The notes beneath the pieces were generated by a model. The model searched no databases, had not been told where the DNA came from, and saw only the letters and a program-made list of their open reading frames with translations. A stretch of DNA of 64,000 bases from Tigheibacillus halophilus. GTDB taxonomy: Bacteria; Bacillota; Bacilli; Bacillales; Amphibacillaceae. The position numbers and the translations under genes are program-made. Of the stretch, positions 24,145 through 32,285 are shown one piece after another; the stretch's first letter is position 1, and the number at the start of each line of letters is the position of its first letter. The stretch is taken from contig NZ_JBHUIZ010000015.1 of the NCBI RefSeq assembly GCF_042683165.1, forward strand, positions 310,001 to 374,000, written 5' to 3'.

Positions 24145-25560
24145 ATGAAAAAGGATTTATCTGTTGGGATGTCGTTACTCCCCATTATTGTATTAATAGG
24201 AGCTGCCGCATTATCGATTTTTGTATGGGATGCAGGTATGCATATTCCGTTAATGATTGGTGTCGTTACAGCAGCAGTCGTTTCTTGTATAGCCGGCTGG
24301 AGTTGGGAAGAGGTCCAAAATATGATGGTGAAAGGGGTGGGGCGAGGCTTACCTGCTGTATTTATTTTACTTATTATCGGAATCATTATTGGCACCTGGA
24401 TTGCGGGTGGGGTCATTCCGACTATGATTTACTACGGCCTTTCCATGATTGCCCCCGCCATGTTCGTTCCAATCGTCGCATTTGTAACTGGAATTATTTC
24501 CATTACGTTAGGAAGCTCGTTCACATCTATTGCAACAATTGGTATTGCCTTTATGGCAATAGGCCAAGGACTTGGTTTTTCTCCAGGTCTTGTAGCGGGA
24601 GCCGTCATTTCAGGTGCTTTTTTTGGTGACAAATTATCTCCGCTTTCTGATACAACAAATATCGCACCAGCAATGGCTGAGACAGATCTATTCAGTCATG
24701 TGAAGCATATGCTTTGGGACACGATCCCGGCATTCGTGATTTCCCTCATTTTATATTGGTTGGTCAGCAAGACCTCTTCAGCTAATGGAGGTTCAGATGC
24801 CAATGTCATTGAAGCAATGAAAACAGGACTGGATCACGTCTTTGTCATACATCCTTTGTTATTATTGATGCCTGTGTTTACCATTATATTAATGATCAAA
24901 CGTGCTCCTGCGATCCCGGCTTTAATGGGGGTTAGCATGTTGGGTGGCTTACTGGCCATTTTGGTACAGGGGACGTCCGTTACATCTGTCATCCATGTGA
25001 TGACAGACGGCTTCCACGTTGCGTCTGGTGTAAAAGAAGTGGATGCCTTATTAAATCGTGGGGGATTGATGTCCATGCTTGGGACAGTCGCTTTGCTAAT
25101 GCTGGCGACGGCGCTTGGCGGTATTTTAGAGGAGACGGGGTCCTTTGAGGTGTTGACCAAAAAAATGATGTCCAAAGTTCATACGACCGGATCCTTGATC
25201 AGTGCTACCATCTTTTCCACCTTTATTGTGGCATTTGCCAGCGGCGCACAATTTTTGGCCATTATTTTACCGGCAAGAACCTTTGTAGGAAATTATAAAG
25301 AAATGGGAATTGATACGAAGAATTTGTCAAGATGTGTAGAGGCAGCGGGTACGGTAGGCATCAATTTGGTCCCATGGGGGGTACCTGCTATATTTGCTGC
25401 GGCAACCCTTGGTGTCAGTCCGGGTGAATTTATTCCGTATATCTTTTTTGCGTTTCTTGTTCCGTTGATGAACATCATATTTGGTTTTACGGGCTGGACG
25501 ATTACAAAGAAGAATTATGACGATGAAACCAGTAACCAGGAGATAAAGGAAGTGTATTAA
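24145..25560 (+). CDS. nhaC: NhaC-family Na+/H+ antiporter
   Basis: About 471 residues from the ATG at 24145 (GAAGGGGGTAAGG ahead). An upstream in-frame ATG at 23998 gives an unlikely 49-residue extension. Family features are LPIIVLIGAAALSIFVWDAG, IGTWIAGGVIPTMIYYGL, TLGSSFTSIATIGIAFMAIG and GDKLSPLSDTTNIAPAMA; the last is the NhaC signature near the ion site. It exports Na+ in exchange for protons or, like some NhaC members, exchanges malate and lactate. Two bases separate it from the PqqB-like hydrolase gene, so they are one operon. Confidence 0.88.
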   Translation: MKKDLSVGMSLLPIIVLIGAAALSIFVWDAGMHIPLMIGVVTAAVVSCIAGWSWEEVQNMMVKGVGRGLPAVFILLIIGIIIGTWIAGGVIPTMIYYGLSMIAPAMFVPIVAFVTGIISITLGSSFTSIATIGIAFMAIGQGLGFSPGLVAGAVISGAFFGDKLSPLSDTTNIAPAMAETDLFSHVKHMLWDTIPAFVISLILYWLVSKTSSANGGSDANVIEAMKTGLDHVFVIHPLLLLMPVFTIILMIKRAPAIPALMGVSMLGGLLAILVQGTSVTSVIHVMTDGFHVASGVKEVDALLNRGGLMSMLGTVALLMLATALGGILEETGSFEVLTKKMMSKVHTTGSLISATIFSTFIVAFASGAQFLAIILPARTFVGNYKEMGIDTKNLSRCVEAAGTVGINLVPWGVPAIFAAATLGVSPGEFIPYIFFAFLVPLMNIIFGFTGWTITKKNYDDETSNQEIKEVY

Positions 25561-25561
25561 C

Positions 25562-26428
25562 ATGAGTGAGGTTATTTTACATGTATTGGGAACTGCCCAG
25601 GATGCGGGCCTGCCGCATCCGAATTGCTTTTGCAAAAACTGCAGCCGAGCGATGGTTGATCCTCAGTTCCGCAGAAGTGCTGCGTCATTGGCAGTTGTCT
25701 TACCTGATGAAAAGCAGTGGCATTTGATTGATGCGACTCCTGATTTGAAAGAGCAAATGGCAAGGTTGCAAATAAAATATGGCATGAAAGCGAAATTGAT
25801 GGAGAGCATCTTTTTAACACATGCCCACCTTGGACATTATCCGGGACTTTTATTTCTTGGCAGAGAGGCTGTCGGCGCGAATGGCATGCCAGTGATGGCA
25901 GGAGGGAAGATGAAAAGATTATTGGAAGAACAAGCCCCGTGGAGCCAATTGACGCAACTTGGCAATATCGATGTACAGGAAATAGCGGACGAACAAGCTA
26001 TTCGCATTTCTCCACATGTGACGGTGACACCTGTTGATGTACCACATCGCAATGAGTTCTCTGAGACCTTTGCTTTCTGGATTAAGGGGCCACATAAGCA
26101 GGTGTTTTATGTTCCGGACATTGATCGCTGGGATGATTGGGGTGAGGATGTTCGCAGCATTTGCAGGCAAGCAGATATTTGTTTGGTGGATGGGACGTTT
26201 TATTCAGTCAAAGATCTGTCGGATATCGGACGGGATTATCGAGAAATTCCTCATCCGCTGATGTTGGATACAATGGAGCGGCTGCAAGACTTTACCAATC
26301 AGACAGATATTTATTTTACACACCTGAATCATTCCAACCCGGCAATTGACCCGGATCAATCGATTCGCCGGGAAATGGAAGCAAAAGGATTCCACATTGC
26401 CGAAGAGGGGATGGAGATTATATTGTAA
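25562..26428 (+). CDS. PqqB-like metallo-beta-lactamase-fold hydrolase
   Basis: A 288-residue MBL-fold protein resembling PqqB. It begins VILHVLGTAQDAGLPHPNC, followed by the CFCKNC cluster that binds zinc in PqqB. The MBL motif reads FLTHAHLGHYPGL, where the usual HxHxDH aspartate is glycine. Later metal-site segments are VPHRNEFSETFAF, VFYVPDIDRWDDW and YFTHLNHSNP. No other pqq gene is in the window, so a role in PQQ synthesis is unlikely. The variant HAHxGH motif suggests a subfamily with altered metal use. The tight coupling to nhaC suggests a joint function that I cannot name. Confidence 0.8.
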   Translation: MSEVILHVLGTAQDAGLPHPNCFCKNCSRAMVDPQFRRSAASLAVVLPDEKQWHLIDATPDLKEQMARLQIKYGMKAKLMESIFLTHAHLGHYPGLLFLGREAVGANGMPVMAGGKMKRLLEEQAPWSQLTQLGNIDVQEIADEQAIRISPHVTVTPVDVPHRNEFSETFAFWIKGPHKQVFYVPDIDRWDDWGEDVRSICRQADICLVDGTFYSVKDLSDIGRDYREIPHPLMLDTMERLQDFTNQTDIYFTHLNHSNPAIDPDQSIRREMEAKGFHIAEEGMEIIL

Positions 26429-26498
26429 AGGGACTTTCGCTTACTAATTTTGTTAGTTTTAAAACTTTGTTCTCTTGTCCGCTTCTAGAGGTGATGCT

Positions 26499-26573
26499 AT
26501 GATTGTTGTATATTATCGTCGAGGAATGCTTTTGAGGCGTAGAATGGATGATTTATTTCACCCCATTAAATAG
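26499..26573 (+). CDS. Micro-ORF with ribosome binding site (24 codons)
   Basis: ATG at 26499 follows AGAGGTGATGCT and encodes MIVVYYRRGMLLRRRMDDLF and four more residues. It is very basic in the middle. It lies in the 300-bp gap before the IclR gene. It could be a small protein, a leader peptide or chance. Confidence 0.2.
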   Translation: MIVVYYRRGMLLRRRMDDLFHPIK

Positions 26574-26594
26574 TAACTGGACAGATAAGGGATC

Positions 26595-26623
26595 TTGACA
26601 TAAAAACTGTAGGTTTAGATACT
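26595..26623 (+). promoter_or_regulatory. Promoter of the IclR regulator gene
   Basis: Perfect TTGACA (26595-26600) and GATACT (26618-26623) are 17 bp apart, about 105 bp before the GTG start. Confidence 0.5.
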
Positions 26624-26728
26624 GCCGGAAAATGACAGGCTGATTTCTAATGAATCCACTAATTGAGGAAACTGACATTTTCTTCAGAAAAAGTTTGCAG
26701 GTGGCTTTGTGAGTATAGGGGGATAATT

Positions 26729-27484
26729 GTGTCGGAAAAAAAGAAATATGGTAAAGTTCTATATAAATCGATAGAAATTATGAACTATCTACGTGATATT
26801 GAAACACCTATCACTCTAACGGAGCTCTGTAAGGCACTTGATATGAATAAAGGGACGCTTTCCAAAACTTTAAATTCCATGCTGGAATTGGGCTTAGTTA
26901 CTAGAGATGAGATGACTAATCGATTTACACTTGGAAGCCGATTAATTGGGTATGGAGCAGCAGCAGTCCGTCAATTCAAAATTGAAACAATCGCTGCGCC
27001 ATTTATGGATAGTCTTCATTCGAAAATTGGAGAAACGTTACATTTGGGCATAGAAGAAAACAAACAAATAATGTATCTAAAAAAATATGAAGCAGTCGCG
27101 ACAGTCAATTTACGTTCTCGTGTCGGACAGGCTGTCCCGTTATATGCTTCAGCAATGGGAAAAGCAACACTTGCTGCAAAGTCGGACAAAGCCATTCATG
27201 ATTACTACCATTCCAGTGATATTATTCAGTTTACGAATAATACATTAACAAACTTTGATGATTTTATGGCTGATATTCAACATATTCGTGCAAGGGGATA
27301 TGCAGTTGACTTTGAAGAATATGAATTGGGTGTTCAAAGTGTGGGGGTAGCTTTTACCAAACTAGGCAAAATATACGGAGCTATGAGTATTAGTATACCT
27401 AAATACAGATTAACAGAATCACTAAGTCAAAAAATATATCCTGCTATTATGGAGACAAAAGAAAAAATTGAAGAAAAACTATGA
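26729..27484 (+). CDS. IclR-family regulator, likely of the glucuronate operon
   Basis: About 251 residues from the GTG at 26729 behind TAGGGGGATAA. An upstream in-frame ATG at 26663 would add 22 residues without a ribosome site. The winged HTH reads ITLTELCKALDMNKGTLSKTLNSMLELGLV. The C-terminal effector domain includes LHLGIEENKQIMYLKKYE, GQAVPLYASAMGKATLA and ARGYAVDFEEYELGVQSVGVAF, all IclR-typical. It precedes the uxuB-kdgK operon in the same direction, and a terminator lies between. A GAAACATTGTTTC palindrome at the uxu promoter resembles the operator of KdgR, itself an IclR protein, so it probably represses hexuronate genes. Confidence 0.88.
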   Translation: MSEKKKYGKVLYKSIEIMNYLRDIETPITLTELCKALDMNKGTLSKTLNSMLELGLVTRDEMTNRFTLGSRLIGYGAAAVRQFKIETIAAPFMDSLHSKIGETLHLGIEENKQIMYLKKYEAVATVNLRSRVGQAVPLYASAMGKATLAAKSDKAIHDYYHSSDIIQFTNNTLTNFDDFMADIQHIRARGYAVDFEEYELGVQSVGVAFTKLGKIYGAMSISIPKYRLTESLSQKIYPAIMETKEKIEEKL

Positions 27485-27493
27485 TCAAATGAG

Positions 27494-27551
27494 GAGGCTG
27501 GCCCTAAAAGTTGTTGTTGCATAACAACTTTGTAGGGACGTCTCTTTTTTT
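27494..27551 (+). terminator. Strong terminator after the IclR gene
   Basis: A long stem with CCCTA/TAGGG and AAGTTGTT/AACAACTT blocks around GTTGCAT, then TCTCTTTTTTT. Confidence 0.85.
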
Positions 27552-27760
27552 ATAAAGTTTTGAACATCATCACACTTCATGGTGTTGTAAACAGCTCTTT
27601 ATAGAAAACCGAAGCGGAACCCACCACTTTTTTGCAGAAGGCAATGTAAGGGGTATGGGTTTTTTTAATGAATGCTATGTTTCTAAGATTATGCTCCTCT
27701 TAAAACGATAGAAAGAATGTTCCTCTTTCTTATGCTTAAGATGCCTCAAGTATTTATTTC

Positions 27761-27798
27761 AGAAAACGCTTGCAAAATAGTTTACATAGGAATATAAT
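27761..27798 (+). promoter_or_regulatory. Promoter of the glucuronate operon with overlapping cre box
   Basis: TTGCAA (27770-27775), a 17-bp spacer and TATAAT (27793-27798). A cre-like AGAAAACGCTTGCA (27761-27774, 12 of 14) overlaps the -35 box, so CcpA would block the polymerase. Confidence 0.65.
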
Positions 27799-27811
27799 TA
27801 ACACCAAATAA

Positions 27812-27838
27812 GAAACATTGTTTCCTATTTGGAAACAA
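27812..27838 (+). promoter_or_regulatory. Palindromic operator, IclR/KdgR-like
   Basis: GAAACATTGTTTC (27812-27824) is a perfect palindrome around one central base. It matches the core of the proteobacterial KdgR (IclR family) operator as I recall it. A second inverted repeat, TTGTTTCC and GGAAACAA, overlaps it. Both lie just downstream of the -10 box, a repressor position. The rest of the 27485-27937 gap shows no gene. Confidence 0.6.
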
Positions 27839-27937
27839 GGTAATATCCTAAAACAAATTTTACATAGATTTTGTTGGTTTTATCAATTGCAAACACCTCT
27901 CCATATATAAGAAAAAACTGGGAAAAGGAGAATAGAG

Positions 27938-29587
27938 ATGAAAATTACCGAAAACTATCTTTCTAACCGTTCGCTATTTGATGAAATGAAAATAAACGTT
28001 CCCAAATTCGATCAAAAGGTAGTTCGCAAGAATACAAAGATAAATCCAGAGTGGGTCCATTTTGGCGGCGGAAATTTTTACCGTTGTTTTCATGCAAAGG
28101 TCGCACAAGATTTAATCAATGCAGGTGAATGGAATACGGGCATTATCGTTGTGAAAACATCAGGGGAAAGTTCAATTCAGGATTTTTATCATCACCTTGA
28201 TTATCGATCACTTACAGTAACCATGAAAGATGATGGCGGTTTTGATAAAGAGCTGATTGCTTCCACTGCAGAGGCTTTATATTTCCATCCATCAAATAGA
28301 CATGATGCGCAGAGATTAGTAAACGTTTTCAAGGATGAAAGCCTTAAATTGGTTACTTTAACAATTACCGAGAAAGGATATGCCACAAAAGATTCAACTG
28401 GGAATTTACTTAAAGAAGTTGTGCAGGACATTCAATCTGGTCCTGACTTTGCCAAACTTCAAACCACAATAACGAAGCTGGCTTATCTTTTGGTAGAACG
28501 CTTTAATGCTGGTGCTTTTCCGCTTGCCGTTGTATCTACTGATAATTTTTCACATAATGGCGATCGATTAAAGGAAGCTGTACTAGAAATTGCATATGGA
28601 TGGTTAAAACAGGGCTTTGTTACAAATCAATTCATTACTTATTTAGACAATGGAAATCGGGTGACCTTTCCATGTACGATGGTTGACCGTATTACACCAC
28701 TTCCTAGCATCGATATTGCAAAAAAATTGGAAGAAGAAGGTATTGAAGACATGATGCCGTATACGATAGGAGAGCATGGAAAGGAGCTATCGGCTTTTGT
28801 CAATACAGAAGAAATTCATTATCTTGTCATTGAAGATGATTTTCCGAATGGCCGTCCAGCTTTTGAAAAAGCCGATGGCGTTTTGATGGGGAGTCGAGAG
28901 ACTGTGAACAATGCTGATCTTATGAAGGTGTGTACCTGTTTGAATCCACTTCATACTACACTTGCTATTTTTGGATGTTTGTTGGGATTTGACCGTATTT
29001 ACAAAGAAGTACAAGATGAAGACTTATTAAAATTAATCGAGCAGATCGGTTTTATAGAAGGACTTCCTGTCGTAAAGGATCCGGGAATCATCAATCCGCG
29101 CACCTTTATCAAAGAAGTTATCTATAAAAGATTGATGAACCCTAATATCCCTGACACACCCCAGCGTATTGCGTCAGATACGTCGCAAAAAGTGGGCATT
29201 CGTTTTGGTGAGACTTTAAAAGCTTACGTATCCGCTAAAGACAAGGGGGTGGAAAAACTGCATTTCATTCCCTTAACGATTGCCGCGTGGTGCCGATACT
29301 TAATGGCAATCAACGATAATGGAGAGCCGTTTTTGCCAAGTCCGGATCCACTTTATGAGGAACTGCATGCGTATGTTTCTACATTTACATTAGAAGAAAA
29401 CGTGGATGTTCATTCAGTGCTTCACCCGATTTTAAGCAATAAAGAAATTTTTTCAGTGAATCTGGAGGAAATAGGATTGAGTGAAAAGATTGAGCGATAT
29501 TTTGCACGGATGATCACTGGACCACACGCAGTGCGGCAAGTCCTTCGGGAGGAATTGGCCGCTCATGCAATGGAAGTGGATAAATAA
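27938..29587 (+). CDS. uxuB: Fructuronate reductase / D-mannonate oxidoreductase
   Basis: A 549-residue polyol-specific long-chain dehydrogenase that reduces D-fructuronate to D-mannonate with NADH. Family segments are WVHFGGGNFYRCFHAKVAQD (N-terminal nucleotide-binding region), LTITEKGY, VVSTDNFSHNGDRLK, CTMVDRITP and, in the catalytic C-terminal half, CLNPLHTTLAIFG and SDTSQKVGIRFGETL (active-site lysine). The start is ATG behind AAAAGGAG. It is the first gene of the uxuB-uxuA-uxaC-symporter-kdgA-kdgK operon, which settles the choice over mannitol dehydrogenase. Confidence 0.88.
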   Translation: MKITENYLSNRSLFDEMKINVPKFDQKVVRKNTKINPEWVHFGGGNFYRCFHAKVAQDLINAGEWNTGIIVVKTSGESSIQDFYHHLDYRSLTVTMKDDGGFDKELIASTAEALYFHPSNRHDAQRLVNVFKDESLKLVTLTITEKGYATKDSTGNLLKEVVQDIQSGPDFAKLQTTITKLAYLLVERFNAGAFPLAVVSTDNFSHNGDRLKEAVLEIAYGWLKQGFVTNQFITYLDNGNRVTFPCTMVDRITPLPSIDIAKKLEEEGIEDMMPYTIGEHGKELSAFVNTEEIHYLVIEDDFPNGRPAFEKADGVLMGSRETVNNADLMKVCTCLNPLHTTLAIFGCLLGFDRIYKEVQDEDLLKLIEQIGFIEGLPVVKDPGIINPRTFIKEVIYKRLMNPNIPDTPQRIASDTSQKVGIRFGETLKAYVSAKDKGVEKLHFIPLTIAAWCRYLMAINDNGEPFLPSPDPLYEELHAYVSTFTLEENVDVHSVLHPILSNKEIFSVNLEEIGLSEKIERYFARMITGPHAVRQVLREELAAHAMEVDK

Positions 29588-29612
29588 TAGTCAAATGAGG
29601 AGTTCAACAACA

Positions 29613-30686
29613 ATGAAAATGACAATGCGCTATTATGGAAAAAAAGATGATTATGTAAGATTGGAGTATATCCGTCAAGTGCCAGGGATTACTGGGGCAG
29701 TTGGTGCGCTATATGATGTTCCAGTTGGTGATGTGTGGCCAATGCATAAAATTGAAGAAATGAAAAAAGAAGTTACAGAACACGGACTGGAGTTGGAAGT
29801 CATTGAGTCCGTAAATATTCATGAGGATATTAAATTAGGATTGCCTACTCGGGATAAATATATTGAAAACTATATAGAGACTATTCGTCGCTTAGCTAAA
29901 ATTGGTGTGAAAGTGATCTGTTACAATTTTATGCCTGTATTTGATTGGATGAAAACAGAAATGGCCTACCCATTGGAGGATGGATCAACTACGATGGCCT
30001 TTTTTAAAGCTGGAGTTGAAAAATCTCCGGAAGAGCTTGCACAGGATGTTCTTTCAAAAAATAAGGGAACGGTGTTGCCTGGTTGGGAACCAGAGCGTTT
30101 AGCCCACGTTACGCAATTGATAAAACAATACCAGACAGTGGCAGAAAGTGACCTGCGTGAAAACTTAAAATATTTCTTAGAAAAAGTCATTCCAGTATGC
30201 GAAGAAGTAGATATAAAAATGGGGATTCACCCTGACGATCCGCCATACTCTATTTTCGGCCTGCCACGTATTGTAAAAAATCGTGACGATTTAGACTTTA
30301 TCTGTAAAACAGTTGATTCTCCGTATAATGGCATTACATTTTGTACGGGGTCAATCGGCGAAGATCCTGATAATAATCTAGTAGATACTGTTGCAGAGTT
30401 TGCCAAGCGGGATCGGATTCCATTTGCACATATTCGTAATGTCAAGTTCATCCAAAATGGAAAGGATTGCTATGAATCCGCGCATTACACGCCGTACGGA
30501 TCACATGATATGTTCCGTATTATGGAAGCGCTCTATGACAATGGATTTGATGGCTATATTCGCCCTGATCATGGACGAATGATTTGGGGGGAAACTGGGC
30601 GCCCGGGATATGGTCTATACGATCGTGCATTAGGTGCCATGTATTTAACTGGTATCTGGGAATCCTTAGAAAAACGAGGAAAATAA
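29613..30686 (+). CDS. uxuA: Mannonate dehydratase
   Basis: About 358 residues from the ATG at 29613 behind GAGGAG. The upstream in-frame ATG at 29565 lies inside uxuB. UxuA dehydrates D-mannonate to 2-keto-3-deoxygluconate. The beginning MKMTMRYYGKKDDYVRLEYI is family-typical. Metal and substrate residues are expected around VICYNFMPVFDW, MGIHPDDPPYSIFG, ITFCTGSIG, FAHIRNVK and IRPDHGRMIWGE, all present. TIM-barrel length is normal. It follows uxuB closely and precedes uxaC. Confidence 0.92.
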   Translation: MKMTMRYYGKKDDYVRLEYIRQVPGITGAVGALYDVPVGDVWPMHKIEEMKKEVTEHGLELEVIESVNIHEDIKLGLPTRDKYIENYIETIRRLAKIGVKVICYNFMPVFDWMKTEMAYPLEDGSTTMAFFKAGVEKSPEELAQDVLSKNKGTVLPGWEPERLAHVTQLIKQYQTVAESDLRENLKYFLEKVIPVCEEVDIKMGIHPDDPPYSIFGLPRIVKNRDDLDFICKTVDSPYNGITFCTGSIGEDPDNNLVDTVAEFAKRDRIPFAHIRNVKFIQNGKDCYESAHYTPYGSHDMFRIMEALYDNGFDGYIRPDHGRMIWGETGRPGYGLYDRALGAMYLTGIWESLEKRGK

Positions 30687-30694
30687 CCTTCATT

Positions 30695-30708
30695 TGAAAG
30701 CGTTGTCC
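30695..30708 (+). promoter_or_regulatory. cre-like CcpA box between uxuA and uxaC
   Basis: TGAAAGCGTTGTCC matches the cre consensus at 13 of 14 positions, 8 bp after the uxuA stop. It may act as an internal road-block. Confidence 0.45.
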
Positions 30709-30751
30709 ATCTGGATTTTTCCAAAAATAACAAAGAATGGGGAGATAAACC

Positions 30752-32167
30752 TTGTTATTAGAAACTGATTTTTTATTGCAAAGCCGATGGGGAAAAAAGT
30801 TGTTTCACAATCACGCAAAAAAGATGCCTATCATTGACTATCATTGCCATTTAGAACCAAAAGAAATTTACGAAAATGAAAACTATCGTAATTTAACGAG
30901 GATCTGGCTGTCCGACAACGGTATTGGTGATCATTATAAATGGCGATTATTGCGTGCCAATGGAACAGAAGAGAAGTTTATTACTGGGGATGGTGATGAT
31001 TATACAAAGTTTTTAGCATTTGTTGAAACTATTGAAAGGGCAATTGGTAATCCCATCTATGAGTGGAGTCACCTTGAATTGAAACGTTATTTTGGCATTG
31101 ACCTGCCAATTAATAAAAAGAACGCAAAGACCATTTGGGATACAGCGAATGCAATGCTTTCGAAAAAAGAGTTTCAACCGCGTCAGCTTATTCAAAAAAT
31201 GAATGTGCATTTGGTGGCAACAACGGATGATCCAATCAGCAATCTTGACTACCATAAATTATTAAAAAATGAAGAAGATAAAAATGGATTCAAGGTCCTT
31301 CCTACGTTTCGTCCTGATAAGGTAATGGATATTATGAACACAGACTTTTTAACCTATATGGAACAATTGGGGGAAGTTTCCGGCCTTGTCATTGGAAGTT
31401 ATGAAGATTTAGAAAGGGCTTTAAAACAACGTGTACAGTATTTCCATGAAATTGGCGGTCGTTTAAGTGATCATGGGTTAAATACTTTCTATTTCCAAAA
31501 AGCTACACATAAAGAAATTGAAAAAATCTTTAACAATAGATTAAGTAATCATCCCTTGACACAGGAAGATATAGTGAAATATCAATCTGCAATACAGATT
31601 TATTTGATGGAACTCTATGTGAAATATAGCTGGACCATGCAATTACACATGAACGTATTTCGTAATGGAAGTGAAAAAGGCCTGAAAGAAATTGGTGTCA
31701 ATGCCGGATTTGACTCAATGGGGGATCAATCAACACTTGCTCGTGAAGCAGTCAAACTGTTCAGTGAGGCAGAATTACAAAATGTTATTCCCCAAACGAT
31801 TCTTTATTCCTTAAATCCAAATGATTGGCTAACATTATCCACACTCATGGGTTCATTTCAGGGAGGGATGGCACAAAAAATTCATCTAGGATGTGCTTGG
31901 TGGTTTAATGATACGCGTGAGGGAGTGGAAAACCAGCTTACAACTTATGCTCAGCAAAGTTTGCTTGCCAATTTTGTGGGTATGTTGACGGACTCCCGAA
32001 GTTTCTTGAGTTATCCACGTCATGAATATTTTCGAAGAGTGTTATGCGATTTGATCGGCGAATGGGTAGAGCGGGGACAAATACCAGAGGATGAAGAATA
32101 TCTTGGCCAGATTGTCGAGGATATTTGTTACAACAATGCATATGAGTATTTCGGATTCTTTGAATAG
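30752..32167 (+). CDS. uxaC: Glucuronate isomerase
   Basis: A 471-residue uronate isomerase (amidohydrolase fold) converting D-glucuronate to D-fructuronate, or galacturonate to tagaturonate. Characteristic segments are KMPIIDYHCHLEPKEI (metal-binding HxH), LSDNGIGDHYKWRLLRANG, VATTDDPISNLDYH, LPTFRPDKVMDI and MLTDSRSFLSYPRHEYFRR. The start is TTG (30752) behind GGGGAGATAA, and no better start is available. It supplies fructuronate to UxuB. Confidence 0.92.
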   Translation: MLLETDFLLQSRWGKKLFHNHAKKMPIIDYHCHLEPKEIYENENYRNLTRIWLSDNGIGDHYKWRLLRANGTEEKFITGDGDDYTKFLAFVETIERAIGNPIYEWSHLELKRYFGIDLPINKKNAKTIWDTANAMLSKKEFQPRQLIQKMNVHLVATTDDPISNLDYHKLLKNEEDKNGFKVLPTFRPDKVMDIMNTDFLTYMEQLGEVSGLVIGSYEDLERALKQRVQYFHEIGGRLSDHGLNTFYFQKATHKEIEKIFNNRLSNHPLTQEDIVKYQSAIQIYLMELYVKYSWTMQLHMNVFRNGSEKGLKEIGVNAGFDSMGDQSTLAREAVKLFSEAELQNVIPQTILYSLNPNDWLTLSTLMGSFQGGMAQKIHLGCAWWFNDTREGVENQLTTYAQQSLLANFVGMLTDSRSFLSYPRHEYFRRVLCDLIGEWVERGQIPEDEEYLGQIVEDICYNNAYEYFGFFE

Positions 32168-32285
32168 CTTTAACAATTAAGTTGTGTAAACCAGCTTATC
32201 AAGCTTGATGTGTCAATCTTGACTACTATTTTAAGAAAAGCAAAGCCGTTAAATCTACAAAAAAACAGAAAGAAGGGAATAGAAA

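Noticed and set aside
26444..26462. Small hairpin ACTAA/TTAGT after the PqqB-like gene as a terminator
   Set aside because: A 5-bp AT-rich stem is too weak, so I left it out of the feature list.
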